Source: Bradyrhizobium liaoningense (GTDB taxonomy: Bacteria > Pseudomonadota > Alphaproteobacteria > Rhizobiales > Xanthobacteraceae). Taken from it: DNA of 64,000 nt. The translations under genes were made by a program, and so were the position numbers. The notes under the pieces are model-generated. The model saw only the letters and a list, made by a program, of their open reading frames with translations. It was not told the DNA's origin and made no database searches. Each line of letters starts with the position of its first letter. The stretch's first letter is position 1. The stretch spans positions 1-64,000 of the forward strand of contig NZ_JAFCJT010000006.1 of assembly GCF_018130785.1 (NCBI RefSeq), read 5' to 3'. Below, in pieces: positions 34,655 through 41,664 of this stretch.

Positions 34655-35167
34655 ATGCAGGCACAAGAAGGCGCGGCGGCCCTGGTGGTGGAGCAGCCGA
34701 TCGTGGACACCGAGGCGATGACGATGGAAACGGCAGCAGGCGATGCGTTGTTGCCCGCGCTGTTGCCGAATGTCGCCAGTGACGTGGTGAACGAGGGCAC
34801 GGACGCGGCGAGATCGGACGAGGTGCAAGGCCTGTTGTCTGCGATCCGCCGGCTCGAGAACATCGTCGAGGAAGAGACGTTCGCGCTCACGACGGGCAAG
34901 AAGATCGATTTCGACGACTTCAGTGCCCGGAAGAGCCGGAGCATGCTCGAATTCGTCCGCCTGATGCGGGCACGGATGCATCTCGGCAGCGAGGTCGAGA
35001 TCACCGAGGAGATCCAGCGGTTGCGCGAGAAGCTCGAGCGAAACCGTGCCATCCTCGAAATGCACTACGATGCGGTGCGCGAGGTCGCGAGCATCATCGT
35101 CAAGGCGATCAAGGATGCCGAGTCGGACGGCACCTATACCGGCCGCGCAACACAGGACGGAAAATGA
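34655..35167 (+). CDS. FlgN-like putative export chaperone
   Basis: The 170-residue protein has an acidic, poorly structured N-terminus and a long helical C-terminal half: VQGLLSAIRRLENIVEEETF, SMLEFVRLMRARMHLGSEVE and KLERNRAILEMHYDAVREVA. This resembles FlgN, the chaperone of FlgK and FlgL, in length and helical pattern, but the match is weak. ATG 34655 has GAGGGG about 10 bases upstream, better than the TTG at 34637. Its stop overlaps the next gene by 4 bp. Confidence 0.55.
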   Translation: MQAQEGAAALVVEQPIVDTEAMTMETAAGDALLPALLPNVASDVVNEGTDAARSDEVQGLLSAIRRLENIVEEETFALTTGKKIDFDDFSARKSRSMLEFVRLMRARMHLGSEVEITEEIQRLREKLERNRAILEMHYDAVREVASIIVKAIKDAESDGTYTGRATQDGK

Positions 35168-35622
35168 TCAGACTCGTGCTGGCCGGGCTCTGGGTATGCA
35201 TCCTCACCGCGGGCACGAGCTATGCCGTCGCCTATTGGAAGGAAAACGGCAGCCTGCTGCCGGCGAAGGACGAATATCTCGACGGCCTCCAATACCAGAA
35301 GACGCGGGCGCTGAGCGTGCCAATGGTCGAGGGCGGCAATGTGCAGGGCTACATCGTGGCACGCTTCGTCTACACCGTTGAGGCGCGCACCATGCACCAG
35401 CTCAACGTCCCGCCGGAGCCGTTCGTCGTCGACGAGGCCTTCCGCAGGATCTATGCCGACGACCGCCTCGATTTCAGGAAGCTCGCCCGTTACGACCTAT
35501 CCATCCTCACGACGGCCATCAAGCAGCGCGTCAACGAGCGGATGCAGGCCGACGTCGTCCAGGACGTTCTGGTCGAGGACTTCAACTACGTTTCGAAGGA
35601 AGAATTCCAGCAGAAGCCGTAG
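35164..35622 (+). CDS. Membrane-anchored periplasmic protein, possibly FliL-like
   Basis: The 152-residue product has one N-terminal membrane segment (IRLVLAGLWVCILTAGTSYA) and a periplasmic domain: GYIVARFVYTVEARTMHQLN, then AIKQRVNERMQADVVQDVLV and EDFNYVSKEEF. The C-terminal pattern, a helix with RVNE followed by VQDVLVEDF, recalls the FliL periplasmic domain, but no clear homology can be claimed. It is the last gene of the flhA unit and is followed by a perfect 16-bp hairpin, so it belongs to the flagellar transcript. Confidence 0.65.
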   Translation: MIRLVLAGLWVCILTAGTSYAVAYWKENGSLLPAKDEYLDGLQYQKTRALSVPMVEGGNVQGYIVARFVYTVEARTMHQLNVPPEPFVVDEAFRRIYADDRLDFRKLARYDLSILTTAIKQRVNERMQADVVQDVLVEDFNYVSKEEFQQKP

Positions 35623-35680
35623 CTGCCGCGGCGCCGGCATCGCGAGGCCGCTGTTTCGCCCTCTCTGCCGCTGAAAATGC

Positions 35681-35716
35681 AACGGCCTCTGCGAAGGGCA
35701 CTTCGCAGAGGCCGTT
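35681..35716. terminator. Bidirectional terminator between the flagellar unit and the regulator gene
   Basis: AACGGCCTCTGCGAAG (35681-35696) and CTTCGCAGAGGCCGTT (35701-35716) form a perfect 16-bp stem with a GGCA loop. It lies between convergent genes ending at 35622 and 35745, with GAAAATGC on the left side giving a short T-run for the minus-strand transcript. Confidence 0.85.
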
Positions 35717-35744
35717 GTCGGTTTCGTGGCGGTGCCCTGCCGCG

Positions 35745-36515
35745 TCAGTTTCCGGCCGGGTACGCCACCGGCGCGGCATGCGCCCTGTTCAGGAGGATGC
35801 CGACCTCGTCGAGTTCCTGCATCGGCACGTCGATGGTCTCGCCGGCCGGGATGTTGAGGCGGTATCCGACGTAGCGCCGGGCCACGATCGCATCGAAGCC
35901 GAGGCGGTCGCGGAGTTTCTTGCGCAGCTTGCTGACGTGGCTCTCGATCACGCTCTCGTCGAAGGTCGACTCGAAGATGCCGTAGACCGCGTTGAAGATC
36001 TGCGTCTTGGTGATCCACTTGCCGTGGTTGCTGACCATATATTCGAGAATACGCAGCTCGCGGCGGGGCAGGGTGAGAGCGTGGCCCGCGATCTCGGGGT
36101 CACGTCCGTTGAAGAAGACCTGGATCCTGGTCTCGCAGGGCCTCGGTAGTTCGCCGACCCGGCGGCGCGCGATTGCGGCCGTTCGGGCGAGGATCTCGCG
36201 CAGGTGAATCGGCACGTGGACGACGTCGTCGACGCCCGATTCGAACAGCTCAAGCGTGTTCTTGAGCATCTTCTGGCCGCTCATGGCGATGATGGGCGCC
36301 GAGGAACGCTTGCGCATCGCCCGTGGCAGACTTCCGCGGGCGTCGCAGTCCCCGAGGAGGAAGGCGTCGACCGCCGCCAGATCCGGTTCACTCGCAGATT
36401 GCAGCCAGTCCCAGAATTCTCCGGAGGAGAAGCCAATCGACGATACACCTTCGCGAACGAGCCCTCCAACGTAGCTGTTCGTGACGCTCTCGCGATCATC
36501 AACGATAATATACAT
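35745..36515 (-). CDS. lafR: OmpR-type flagellar regulator (LafR/Rem/FtcR family)
   Basis: The 256-residue protein has a receiver-like N-terminal half and an OmpR-type winged helix (LPRRELRILEYMVSNHGKWI, SVIESHVSKLRKKLRDRLGF, VARRYVGYRLN). The receiver keeps the acidic pocket (YIIVDD, residues 2-7) and a possible acceptor Asp56 (FLLGD). The usual Lys before Pro in strand 5 is replaced (VVHVP, Val101), and no kinase gene is nearby. This fits the atypical regulators Rem of Sinorhizobium, FtcR of Brucella and LafR of Bradyrhizobium, which switch on flagellar genes. ATG 36515 starts with MYIIVDD; the frame extends to 36605 without conserved sequence. The symbol assumes this is the lateral locus. 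It is the prime candidate to bind the repeated promoter element. Confidence 0.88.
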   Translation of the reverse strand: MYIIVDDRESVTNSYVGGLVREGVSSIGFSSGEFWDWLQSASEPDLAAVDAFLLGDCDARGSLPRAMRKRSSAPIIAMSGQKMLKNTLELFESGVDDVVHVPIHLREILARTAAIARRRVGELPRPCETRIQVFFNGRDPEIAGHALTLPRRELRILEYMVSNHGKWITKTQIFNAVYGIFESTFDESVIESHVSKLRKKLRDRLGFDAIVARRYVGYRLNIPAGETIDVPMQELDEVGILLNRAHAAPVAYPAGN

Positions 36516-37331
36516 TAGTCTGTCGCCCCTGTTTCGCACTTGTTGCGGCCGGAGGGTTGTTGTGATGCCCGGCTCGGCAACCATGCTGTTTGACGATATT
36601 TCCATCCCGCGAACCGTTGTTATGGTTTCGATATTCGCGGGCAGCCCTACGCATTCAGTGCCTGCGTGTGCAGGCCTGCTACTTCGACTCGATACTGAAC
36701 GCTTACTGCGTGAGGCCCGGCGGGTGTCTTACGGATCACCCCGCGGAGCGGATTGAGACGACCTAGAACAGTTGCGCCAAGTTGCTTATCGCGTCCGAAC
36801 GCACCTGAACTGTGTCGATCTCCTCGCCAACTGGCGAGAATCACTTGAGTAGGACCGTAACAATTGCCGATTTCCGATCAAGCGCGCGCAACAAAGCGAT
36901 TGCTATGCGTGTTTGATGCTGTTGATTTGTTTCGGGTTGTTTCTTTGTATATCCAATCGCATCAGTTGATTTGATATCCGAACTAGTTTTGCACTGTAGC
37001 GTTTCTAAAGTTCCGCATCCCCGTATAATCTCAGCTATTTTGCGTGGTGCTGGGTGTGATGCGCATGGAGGGGTTTTCAACCCGGGATTGACTCTCCTGC
37101 TCGTGTTTCCACATGCGACAATTCGACTCATGTACGGCGAGGCGACTCCAGCTTGGCGAAATCTTGGCGAGTGTGTGTCTTTCGAGTCGCACTCTCGCCA
37201 CGTGCATGACGCTTTTGACTCATGCGACGTCGCATCGTGCGCGGTGAAAAGTTTTCGTTGCGTACGTTTCAGGCAAGCTTCGGCAAATAACTTCACCGTT
37301 CGATGGATCGAACCGAACGGAGCATTTTCAC
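36516..37331. other. 816-bp intergenic region, less GC-rich
   Basis: No convincing gene. It contains the regulator promoter on the minus strand (from 36516 rightwards) and, at its right end, the flagellar promoter element of the gene at 37332. The stretch about 36840-37330 is visibly less GC-rich than the genes around it. GACTCATG occurs twice within about 100 bp (near 37126 and 37217), and several GAGTCG/CGACTC blocks lie between; I cannot assign them. A frame at 36971-37372 has no family resemblance and runs over the next gene. Confidence 0.45.
37264..37292 (+). promoter_or_regulatory. Flagellar promoter element upstream of the gene at 37332
   Basis: CAAGCTTCGGCAAATAACT (37274-37292) closely matches the flagellin 2 element CAAGCTTCGCTCGCTAACT, with the same spacing to the TAA/-10 block. 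The upstream half-site (ACGTTTCA, 37264) is less conserved. It ends 39 bp before the ATG. A palindrome TTCGATGGATCGAA (37299-37312) lies between the element and the gene. Confidence 0.5.
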
Positions 37332-38264
37332 ATGTTGTCCGATGGACAAGCTCGTCCCAACGCGACCGCTGATGTTTCCGCGGCGGCGAAGCCGGCTCCG
37401 GATGCGCGCGATACAAACACGACGCAGGCGGCCAAGCCCGCTGCAAATGCAAAGCGCGTGTCGGCGGCGGCGAACGACGAAACTCTGGCGAAAGAGGCGC
37501 TCGAGGGGCTGAAGCGTATTCGTGCCAAGGCGCGCCTCGACAAGATGGCGATACCGAAGCCTGCGCCGACAGTGATGAAGCCGGCCGTGATCGTGGCCAA
37601 GCCGCCGCCGCCGCGTCCGACATGGGTCGTGCCGCTCGCAACATTAGCGGTCGCTGCGATCCTGGTGGTCTGCGCCTGCACCGGCGTGATCGCCTATCTC
37701 ACCACGCAGCCCGCCCAGAGCAACGTTGCCGCCAATACGGAGATCAGGAATCTGCGCGAGACGGTCGCGCAGCTGCGCAAGCAGGTGTCGGGCGTGTCCG
37801 AAAATCTCGACGGCCTGCGCACCGCGGTCGATCAGTCGAGCAAGGCGACCAATGATCGCTTCGGCAGGTTCGCCGAGAACCTGGACCGTATCGAGCGGGT
37901 GAGCTCGTCCTCGACGGTGAAGCTGGACAAGCTCGCCCAGGCTCAAGCTCAAGCGCCGGCGCCGGCAGCCGTTGCCTCGCAGCCGCCCTTGCAGACGATG
38001 CCGATGATGGCCTCGGTTGCCGCGCCGGAGATCACGGGTTCGGTTGCTCCGACGGCGCCGCGCAAGGCGGTCAAGGGTTGGTCGGTCCGCCAGGCCTATG
38101 AGGGGATTGCGATCCTGCAAAGTCCGAACGGCGTCATCGAAGCCGTGCTTGGCCAGCAGGTGCCCGGCCTTGGCCGTATCGAAGAAATCAAGAACGAGAA
38201 CGGCCGTCTGGTGGTGGAGTCCAGCGCTGGCGTCATCTACTCGTCACGCAAGGCGACGCCGTGA
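37332..38264 (+). CDS. Membrane protein with coiled coil, putative member of the flagellar regulon
   Basis: The function of this 310-residue protein is unknown. The N-terminal 95 residues are alanine/lysine/proline-rich and probably cytoplasmic. One membrane segment lies at about 98-123 (WVVPLATLAVAAILVVCACT), then a coiled coil at about 135-203 (EIRNLRETVAQLRKQVSGVS and DRFGRFAENLDRIERV), a Gln/Pro/Ala linker, and a small C-terminal beta-rich domain at about 250-305 (GWSVRQAYEGIAILQ, IEAVLGQQVPGLGRIEEI). ATG 37332 has GGAG 9 bases upstream. It carries the same upstream element as the flagellar units, so it may serve the lateral motor or its placement. Confidence 0.75.
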   Translation: MLSDGQARPNATADVSAAAKPAPDARDTNTTQAAKPAANAKRVSAAANDETLAKEALEGLKRIRAKARLDKMAIPKPAPTVMKPAVIVAKPPPPRPTWVVPLATLAVAAILVVCACTGVIAYLTTQPAQSNVAANTEIRNLRETVAQLRKQVSGVSENLDGLRTAVDQSSKATNDRFGRFAENLDRIERVSSSSTVKLDKLAQAQAQAPAPAAVASQPPLQTMPMMASVAAPEITGSVAPTAPRKAVKGWSVRQAYEGIAILQSPNGVIEAVLGQQVPGLGRIEEIKNENGRLVVESSAGVIYSSRKATP

Positions 38265-38278
38265 TCGAGGGCCGCCTC

Positions 38279-38857
38279 CTACTGGCGATGATGCTCGAAG
38301 CTGGTGCATAGTAGATCGACCTCCGCCTCCGCGATCGGCGCGCGAAACAGGCGGCAGCTGAACTCGGCGGCCGCCTTGCCGTCCGTGGCGGTGCGATCTT
38401 CACGCAGGAAGATGCATCGCTTGCAAACGTCGGTATGGTGCCGCTGCTCGGCTGCGTCCGCCTGATCGAGCACGTGCCGAAGCGTGTCGCGAAAGCGGAG
38501 CTTGGCCTCGTCGTCGAGGACGGCGATCGGCTCGAGGAGCACGCTGATGGGGTCGCGCACCAGGAACTTCTTGCCCTGTTGCGTCACGCTCAGCGTCACC
38601 GATCGCTTGTCCGTAGCGGAGCGCTTTCGCTCCAGATATCCGAGCCGCTCTAGTTCGCCGATGATGAAGGAGGCGGTGCCGCGCGTGGTGCCGACGTAGC
38701 TTGCGAGCGCCGAGGGCGTCCGCGAGAAACGGTTGGCGCGGGAGAGAAAGCGCAGGGCCATCCATTCGCGGTCGCGCAAGCCATGCTTGGTGCCTTCGAA
38801 CCACAGGATGCGGGCCATCTGCCCCAACAATTCAATCGCTTCACGAGCTAAAATCAT
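38279..38857 (-). CDS. MarR-type winged-helix regulator with C-terminal cysteine cluster (paralogue)
   Basis: This 192-residue protein is paralogous to the regulator at 396-1031. LAREA-EL, FEG-HGLRDREWMALRFL-RANRFSRTPSALA and DKRSV are shared, and the C-terminal cysteines are conserved: C145-x2-C148-IFL, FSC168RLFRAP and DLLC184TSFE. The helix-turn-helix lies around LASYVGTTRGTASFIIGELE. It is convergent with the gene at 37332 (14-bp gap) and stands alone. Together the two copies bracket the flagellar locus. A sensing role for the four cysteines is inference. Confidence 0.86.
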   Translation of the reverse strand: MILAREAIELLGQMARILWFEGTKHGLRDREWMALRFLSRANRFSRTPSALASYVGTTRGTASFIIGELERLGYLERKRSATDKRSVTLSVTQQGKKFLVRDPISVLLEPIAVLDDEAKLRFRDTLRHVLDQADAAEQRHHTDVCKRCIFLREDRTATDGKAAAEFSCRLFRAPIAEAEVDLLCTSFEHHRQ

Positions 38858-39330
38858 TTCAGTTCCGGGTCGGACAAGCTTTATTCAATTGAGCCTTTGG
38901 TAGCGCAATCTGGGTGGACGAGAATGAAGTTCTCGGGCGATTCTTCGTCCGTTGCCGGATGGAGGACCGCGCTCGGGAAGTTGCATCCGTTGTGCAGATG
39001 GAACTTCCGGCCGTGGAACTAGAGCGTCACACAGAAAGTTCGAGTAAATCGCACGGCTCAACTCTTCTGAAAATTTCAGTCAAATCACGACAGCTTGCAC
39101 GTTAATTGACGGTGATATGCGACGCCTGAGCAACATGATGTGTCATAGTCGCCACTGCGGAGCCCATTTATTGCGGCCTGGAGTTGCGAATGCGCAAAAG
39201 GGCGCTTCACCGGGAACGCCTGGCGATGTGGCTGGCCGGGAGAGAACCCTCTCTTTCGGTTAATGGATGTTGCGACGCAATGCAGCCAGACGGTTAAGGC
39301 CGGCAAACGAGCGAATCCAGGGAAGTCAAA
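38858..39330. other. Intergenic region between MarR paralogue and MFS gene
   Basis: About 470 bp with no supported gene. It must contain the divergent promoters of the MarR-type gene and the transporter. A 63-codon frame at 38914-39105 has no recognisable features. The stretch 39000-39120 is less GC-rich than average, as expected for a promoter region. Confidence 0.45.
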
Positions 39331-40698
39331 GTGTCGTTGGGAATTGAGCAAGCGGCGCCGTTCAACGTCAAACGAGCAGCATTCGCAGCCACCATCGGCA
39401 ACATGCTCGAATTCTACGACTTCATTACCTACAGCTTCTTCGCCATCCAGATCGGCCACACCTTCTTCCCGACCGGAAGCGAATACGGCAGCCTGATGCT
39501 GTCGCTGGCGACGTTCGGGGCCGGCTTCGTGACGCGGCCGATCGGCGGGATCGTGCTCGGCATTTATTCCGACCGGATCGGCCGTCGGCCTGCCATGCTG
39601 CTGAGCTTTGCGTTGATGGGAGCTGCGATCCTGACCATCGCGCTCACGCCGTCCTATCGCATGATCGGCGTCGCCGCGCCCATCATCGTGATTGCGGCGC
39701 GCATGGCGCAGGGCTTCGCCCTCGGCGGCGAGGTCGGACCGACCACCGCCTATCTCCTCGAGATTGCCCCGCCCGAGCATCGGGCGCTGGTCGTGGCATG
39801 GCAGCCGGCGAGCCAGGAGATCGCGGCGACCGCCGGTGCGCTGGTCGGCGTCATCCTGAGCACGACCATGGCGCCGGAGATGCTGGACTCCTACGGCTGG
39901 CGGGTGGCGTTTCTGATCGGGGCCGTCTGCCTGCCGTTCGGGCTCTGGATGCGGCGGACACTGCCCGAGACGATTCCGCATGCCGATGCCGGTGTCGCAG
40001 CGAAAGAGCGCTCGGGTCACCTCTCGCAAGCACGGCGTCACCTCGGCATCATCGTGCTGGCCTTGATGATCCTGGCCAGCGGCACGATCTCGACCTATGT
40101 CACGCAATACATGACGACCTATGCGCAGAATACCCTGCACGTGTCGTCGACACTGGCTTTCGCCGTGTCGCTCGTCAGCAACGGCATTCAGTTCGTCGGC
40201 GCACTGGTCGGCGGATGGCTCGCCGATCGTCTCGGCCGCAAGCCGATCATGATCTGGCCGCAGCTCGCAACCCTCCTGCTCACCTATCCGACCTTCCTGT
40301 GGATCGTCCATGCACCGGGCGCGCTGTCGCTCCTGATTGGCTTCGGCGTGCTATCGATCATCGGCTCGCTGCCGTTCACCGCGTTCTATGCGACCTTCAC
40401 CGAAGCGCTGCCCCAGAACATCCGCGGAGGCGTATTCGCGACAGTCTATGCAGTCGCGATCGCGAGCTTCGGCGGCACGGCGCAGCTCGTGGTCACCTGG
40501 CTGCTCCACGTCACCGGCGATCCGCTGGCGCCGGCGTGGTATCTGCTGCTTGCGGCAATCGTCGGACTTGTCGCGATGAGCCTGTTGCCCGAGACGGCGC
40601 CGGTGAAACAGCGCGATCAGGCGGCACGCTCGCAGGCTGGTGATTTGCGTTTCACCGGCAACTATCGGCGAATGCGTCGCCTGAAAGATCAGGGCTAG
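39331..40698 (+). CDS. MFS transporter, metabolite:H+ symporter (MHS) type
   Basis: The 455-residue protein has twelve predicted membrane segments. It shows the MHS opening IGNMLEFYDFITYSFFAIQI, loop 2-3 motif GIYSDRIGRRPAML, RMAQGFALGGEVGPTTAYLL and a second-half motif GGWLADRLGRKPIM. MHS transporters carry dicarboxylates, citrate, betaines or aromatic acids with protons; the substrate cannot be read here. GTG 39331 is preceded by AGGGAAG. The dienelactone hydrolase gene follows 20 bp downstream and is probably co-transcribed, hinting at uptake and breakdown of a lactone or aromatic-derived acid. Confidence 0.9.
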   Translation: MSLGIEQAAPFNVKRAAFAATIGNMLEFYDFITYSFFAIQIGHTFFPTGSEYGSLMLSLATFGAGFVTRPIGGIVLGIYSDRIGRRPAMLLSFALMGAAILTIALTPSYRMIGVAAPIIVIAARMAQGFALGGEVGPTTAYLLEIAPPEHRALVVAWQPASQEIAATAGALVGVILSTTMAPEMLDSYGWRVAFLIGAVCLPFGLWMRRTLPETIPHADAGVAAKERSGHLSQARRHLGIIVLALMILASGTISTYVTQYMTTYAQNTLHVSSTLAFAVSLVSNGIQFVGALVGGWLADRLGRKPIMIWPQLATLLLTYPTFLWIVHAPGALSLLIGFGVLSIIGSLPFTAFYATFTEALPQNIRGGVFATVYAVAIASFGGTAQLVVTWLLHVTGDPLAPAWYLLLAAIVGLVAMSLLPETAPVKQRDQAARSQAGDLRFTGNYRRMRRLKDQG

Positions 40699-40718
40699 GC
40701 ATCAGGAAGGATAGACCG

Positions 40719-41606
40719 ATGAGCTTTGAAATCACCATGACATCCGACGTCGTCGGGCTGACAAAAATCGCCCCGGTCTCGCGCCGCGGATTCATGAGCG
40801 CCACCGCAGCCGTCGCTGCCGGCTACACGCTTGCGGCCGGTCCGGTCCGTGCCGAAATCATCACGACAGATACCGGCGGCCTCCAGGCTGGGGACGCCAG
40901 GATCAAGGTCGGCTCCGAAGAGATGCCTGCCTATTTCGCGCGTCCGGCCGGCGACACCGGGGCGCCGGTGATCATCGTGGCGATGGAGATTTTCGGTCTG
41001 CACGAATACATCAAGGACGTGACACGGCGCCTCGCCAAGCTCGGCGCATTCGCGATCGCGCCCGACTATTACTTCCGCAAGGGTACCGATCTCACCAAGA
41101 TTGTCGAGGTCAAGGACCTGGTGCCGATCGTCAATGCCAAGCCGGACGCGGAGCTGCTGTCCGATCTCGATGCGACGGTGGCATGGGCGGGATCGCAAGG
41201 CGGCAACATCACCAAGCTCGGTGTCATCGGCTTCTGCCGGGGCGGGCGTACCGTCTGGGAATACGCCGCCCACAGCGGCACCCTCAAGGCGGGCGTTGCC
41301 TTCTACGGTTCGGTGGTCGATCCCGCCAATCCGCTGTGGCCGAAGAGCCCGCTTCAGCTCGCCCCCGACATGAAGGCGCCTGTGCTCGGCCTCTATGGCG
41401 GCGCCGATACCGGTATTCCCGTGGCCCAGGTCGAGCAGCTCAAGGCGGCGCTCGAGCAGAACAAGAAGACGGCCGAATTCAAGATTTATCCGGAGGCGCC
41501 GCACGGCTTCCATGCCGACTATCGCGGCAGCTACCGCAAGGATGCGGCGGAAGATGCCTGGAAGCAGGCGGAGGCCTGGTTCAAGAAGTACGGCGTGTTG
41601 AGCTGA
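40719..41606 (+). CDS. Tat-exported dienelactone hydrolase family protein
   Basis: The 295-residue protein begins with a cytoplasmic leader followed by a Tat-like signal (SRRGFMSATAAVAAGYTLA, ending VRAE). The alpha/beta hydrolase part shows the dienelactone hydrolase triad: nucleophile Cys in GVIGFCRGGR, Asp in LGLYGGADTGIP and His in YPEAPHGFHADYRGSY. It hydrolyses dienelactone or related esters, probably in the periplasm. AGGAAGG stands before ATG 40719. It follows the MHS transporter and is closed by a terminator hairpin. Confidence 0.88.
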   Translation: MSFEITMTSDVVGLTKIAPVSRRGFMSATAAVAAGYTLAAGPVRAEIITTDTGGLQAGDARIKVGSEEMPAYFARPAGDTGAPVIIVAMEIFGLHEYIKDVTRRLAKLGAFAIAPDYYFRKGTDLTKIVEVKDLVPIVNAKPDAELLSDLDATVAWAGSQGGNITKLGVIGFCRGGRTVWEYAAHSGTLKAGVAFYGSVVDPANPLWPKSPLQLAPDMKAPVLGLYGGADTGIPVAQVEQLKAALEQNKKTAEFKIYPEAPHGFHADYRGSYRKDAAEDAWKQAEAWFKKYGVLS

Positions 41607-41619
41607 CGCCAGATTCGAA

Positions 41620-41644
41620 AAGGGCGGCCCGAGCGGCCGCCCTT
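41620..41644. terminator. Bidirectional terminator between hydrolase genes
   Basis: AAGGGCGGCC (41620-41629) pairs with GGCCGCCCTT (41635-41644) across a 5-base loop. It lies between the convergent genes ending at 41606 and 41665, with GAAA on the left and TTGCTATT on the right. Confidence 0.8.
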
Positions 41645-41664
41645 GCTATTCCAGTGCGCCGGTC

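Noticed and set aside
36971..37372. 133-codon plus-strand frame in the intergenic region right of the regulator gene
   Set aside because: Cysteine/histidine-rich random-looking translation, no Shine-Dalgarno, and it runs into the better-supported gene at 37332.
38914..39105. 63-codon plus-strand frame upstream of the MFS gene
   Set aside because: No Shine-Dalgarno worth noting, no motif, and it lies in the promoter region of two divergent genes.
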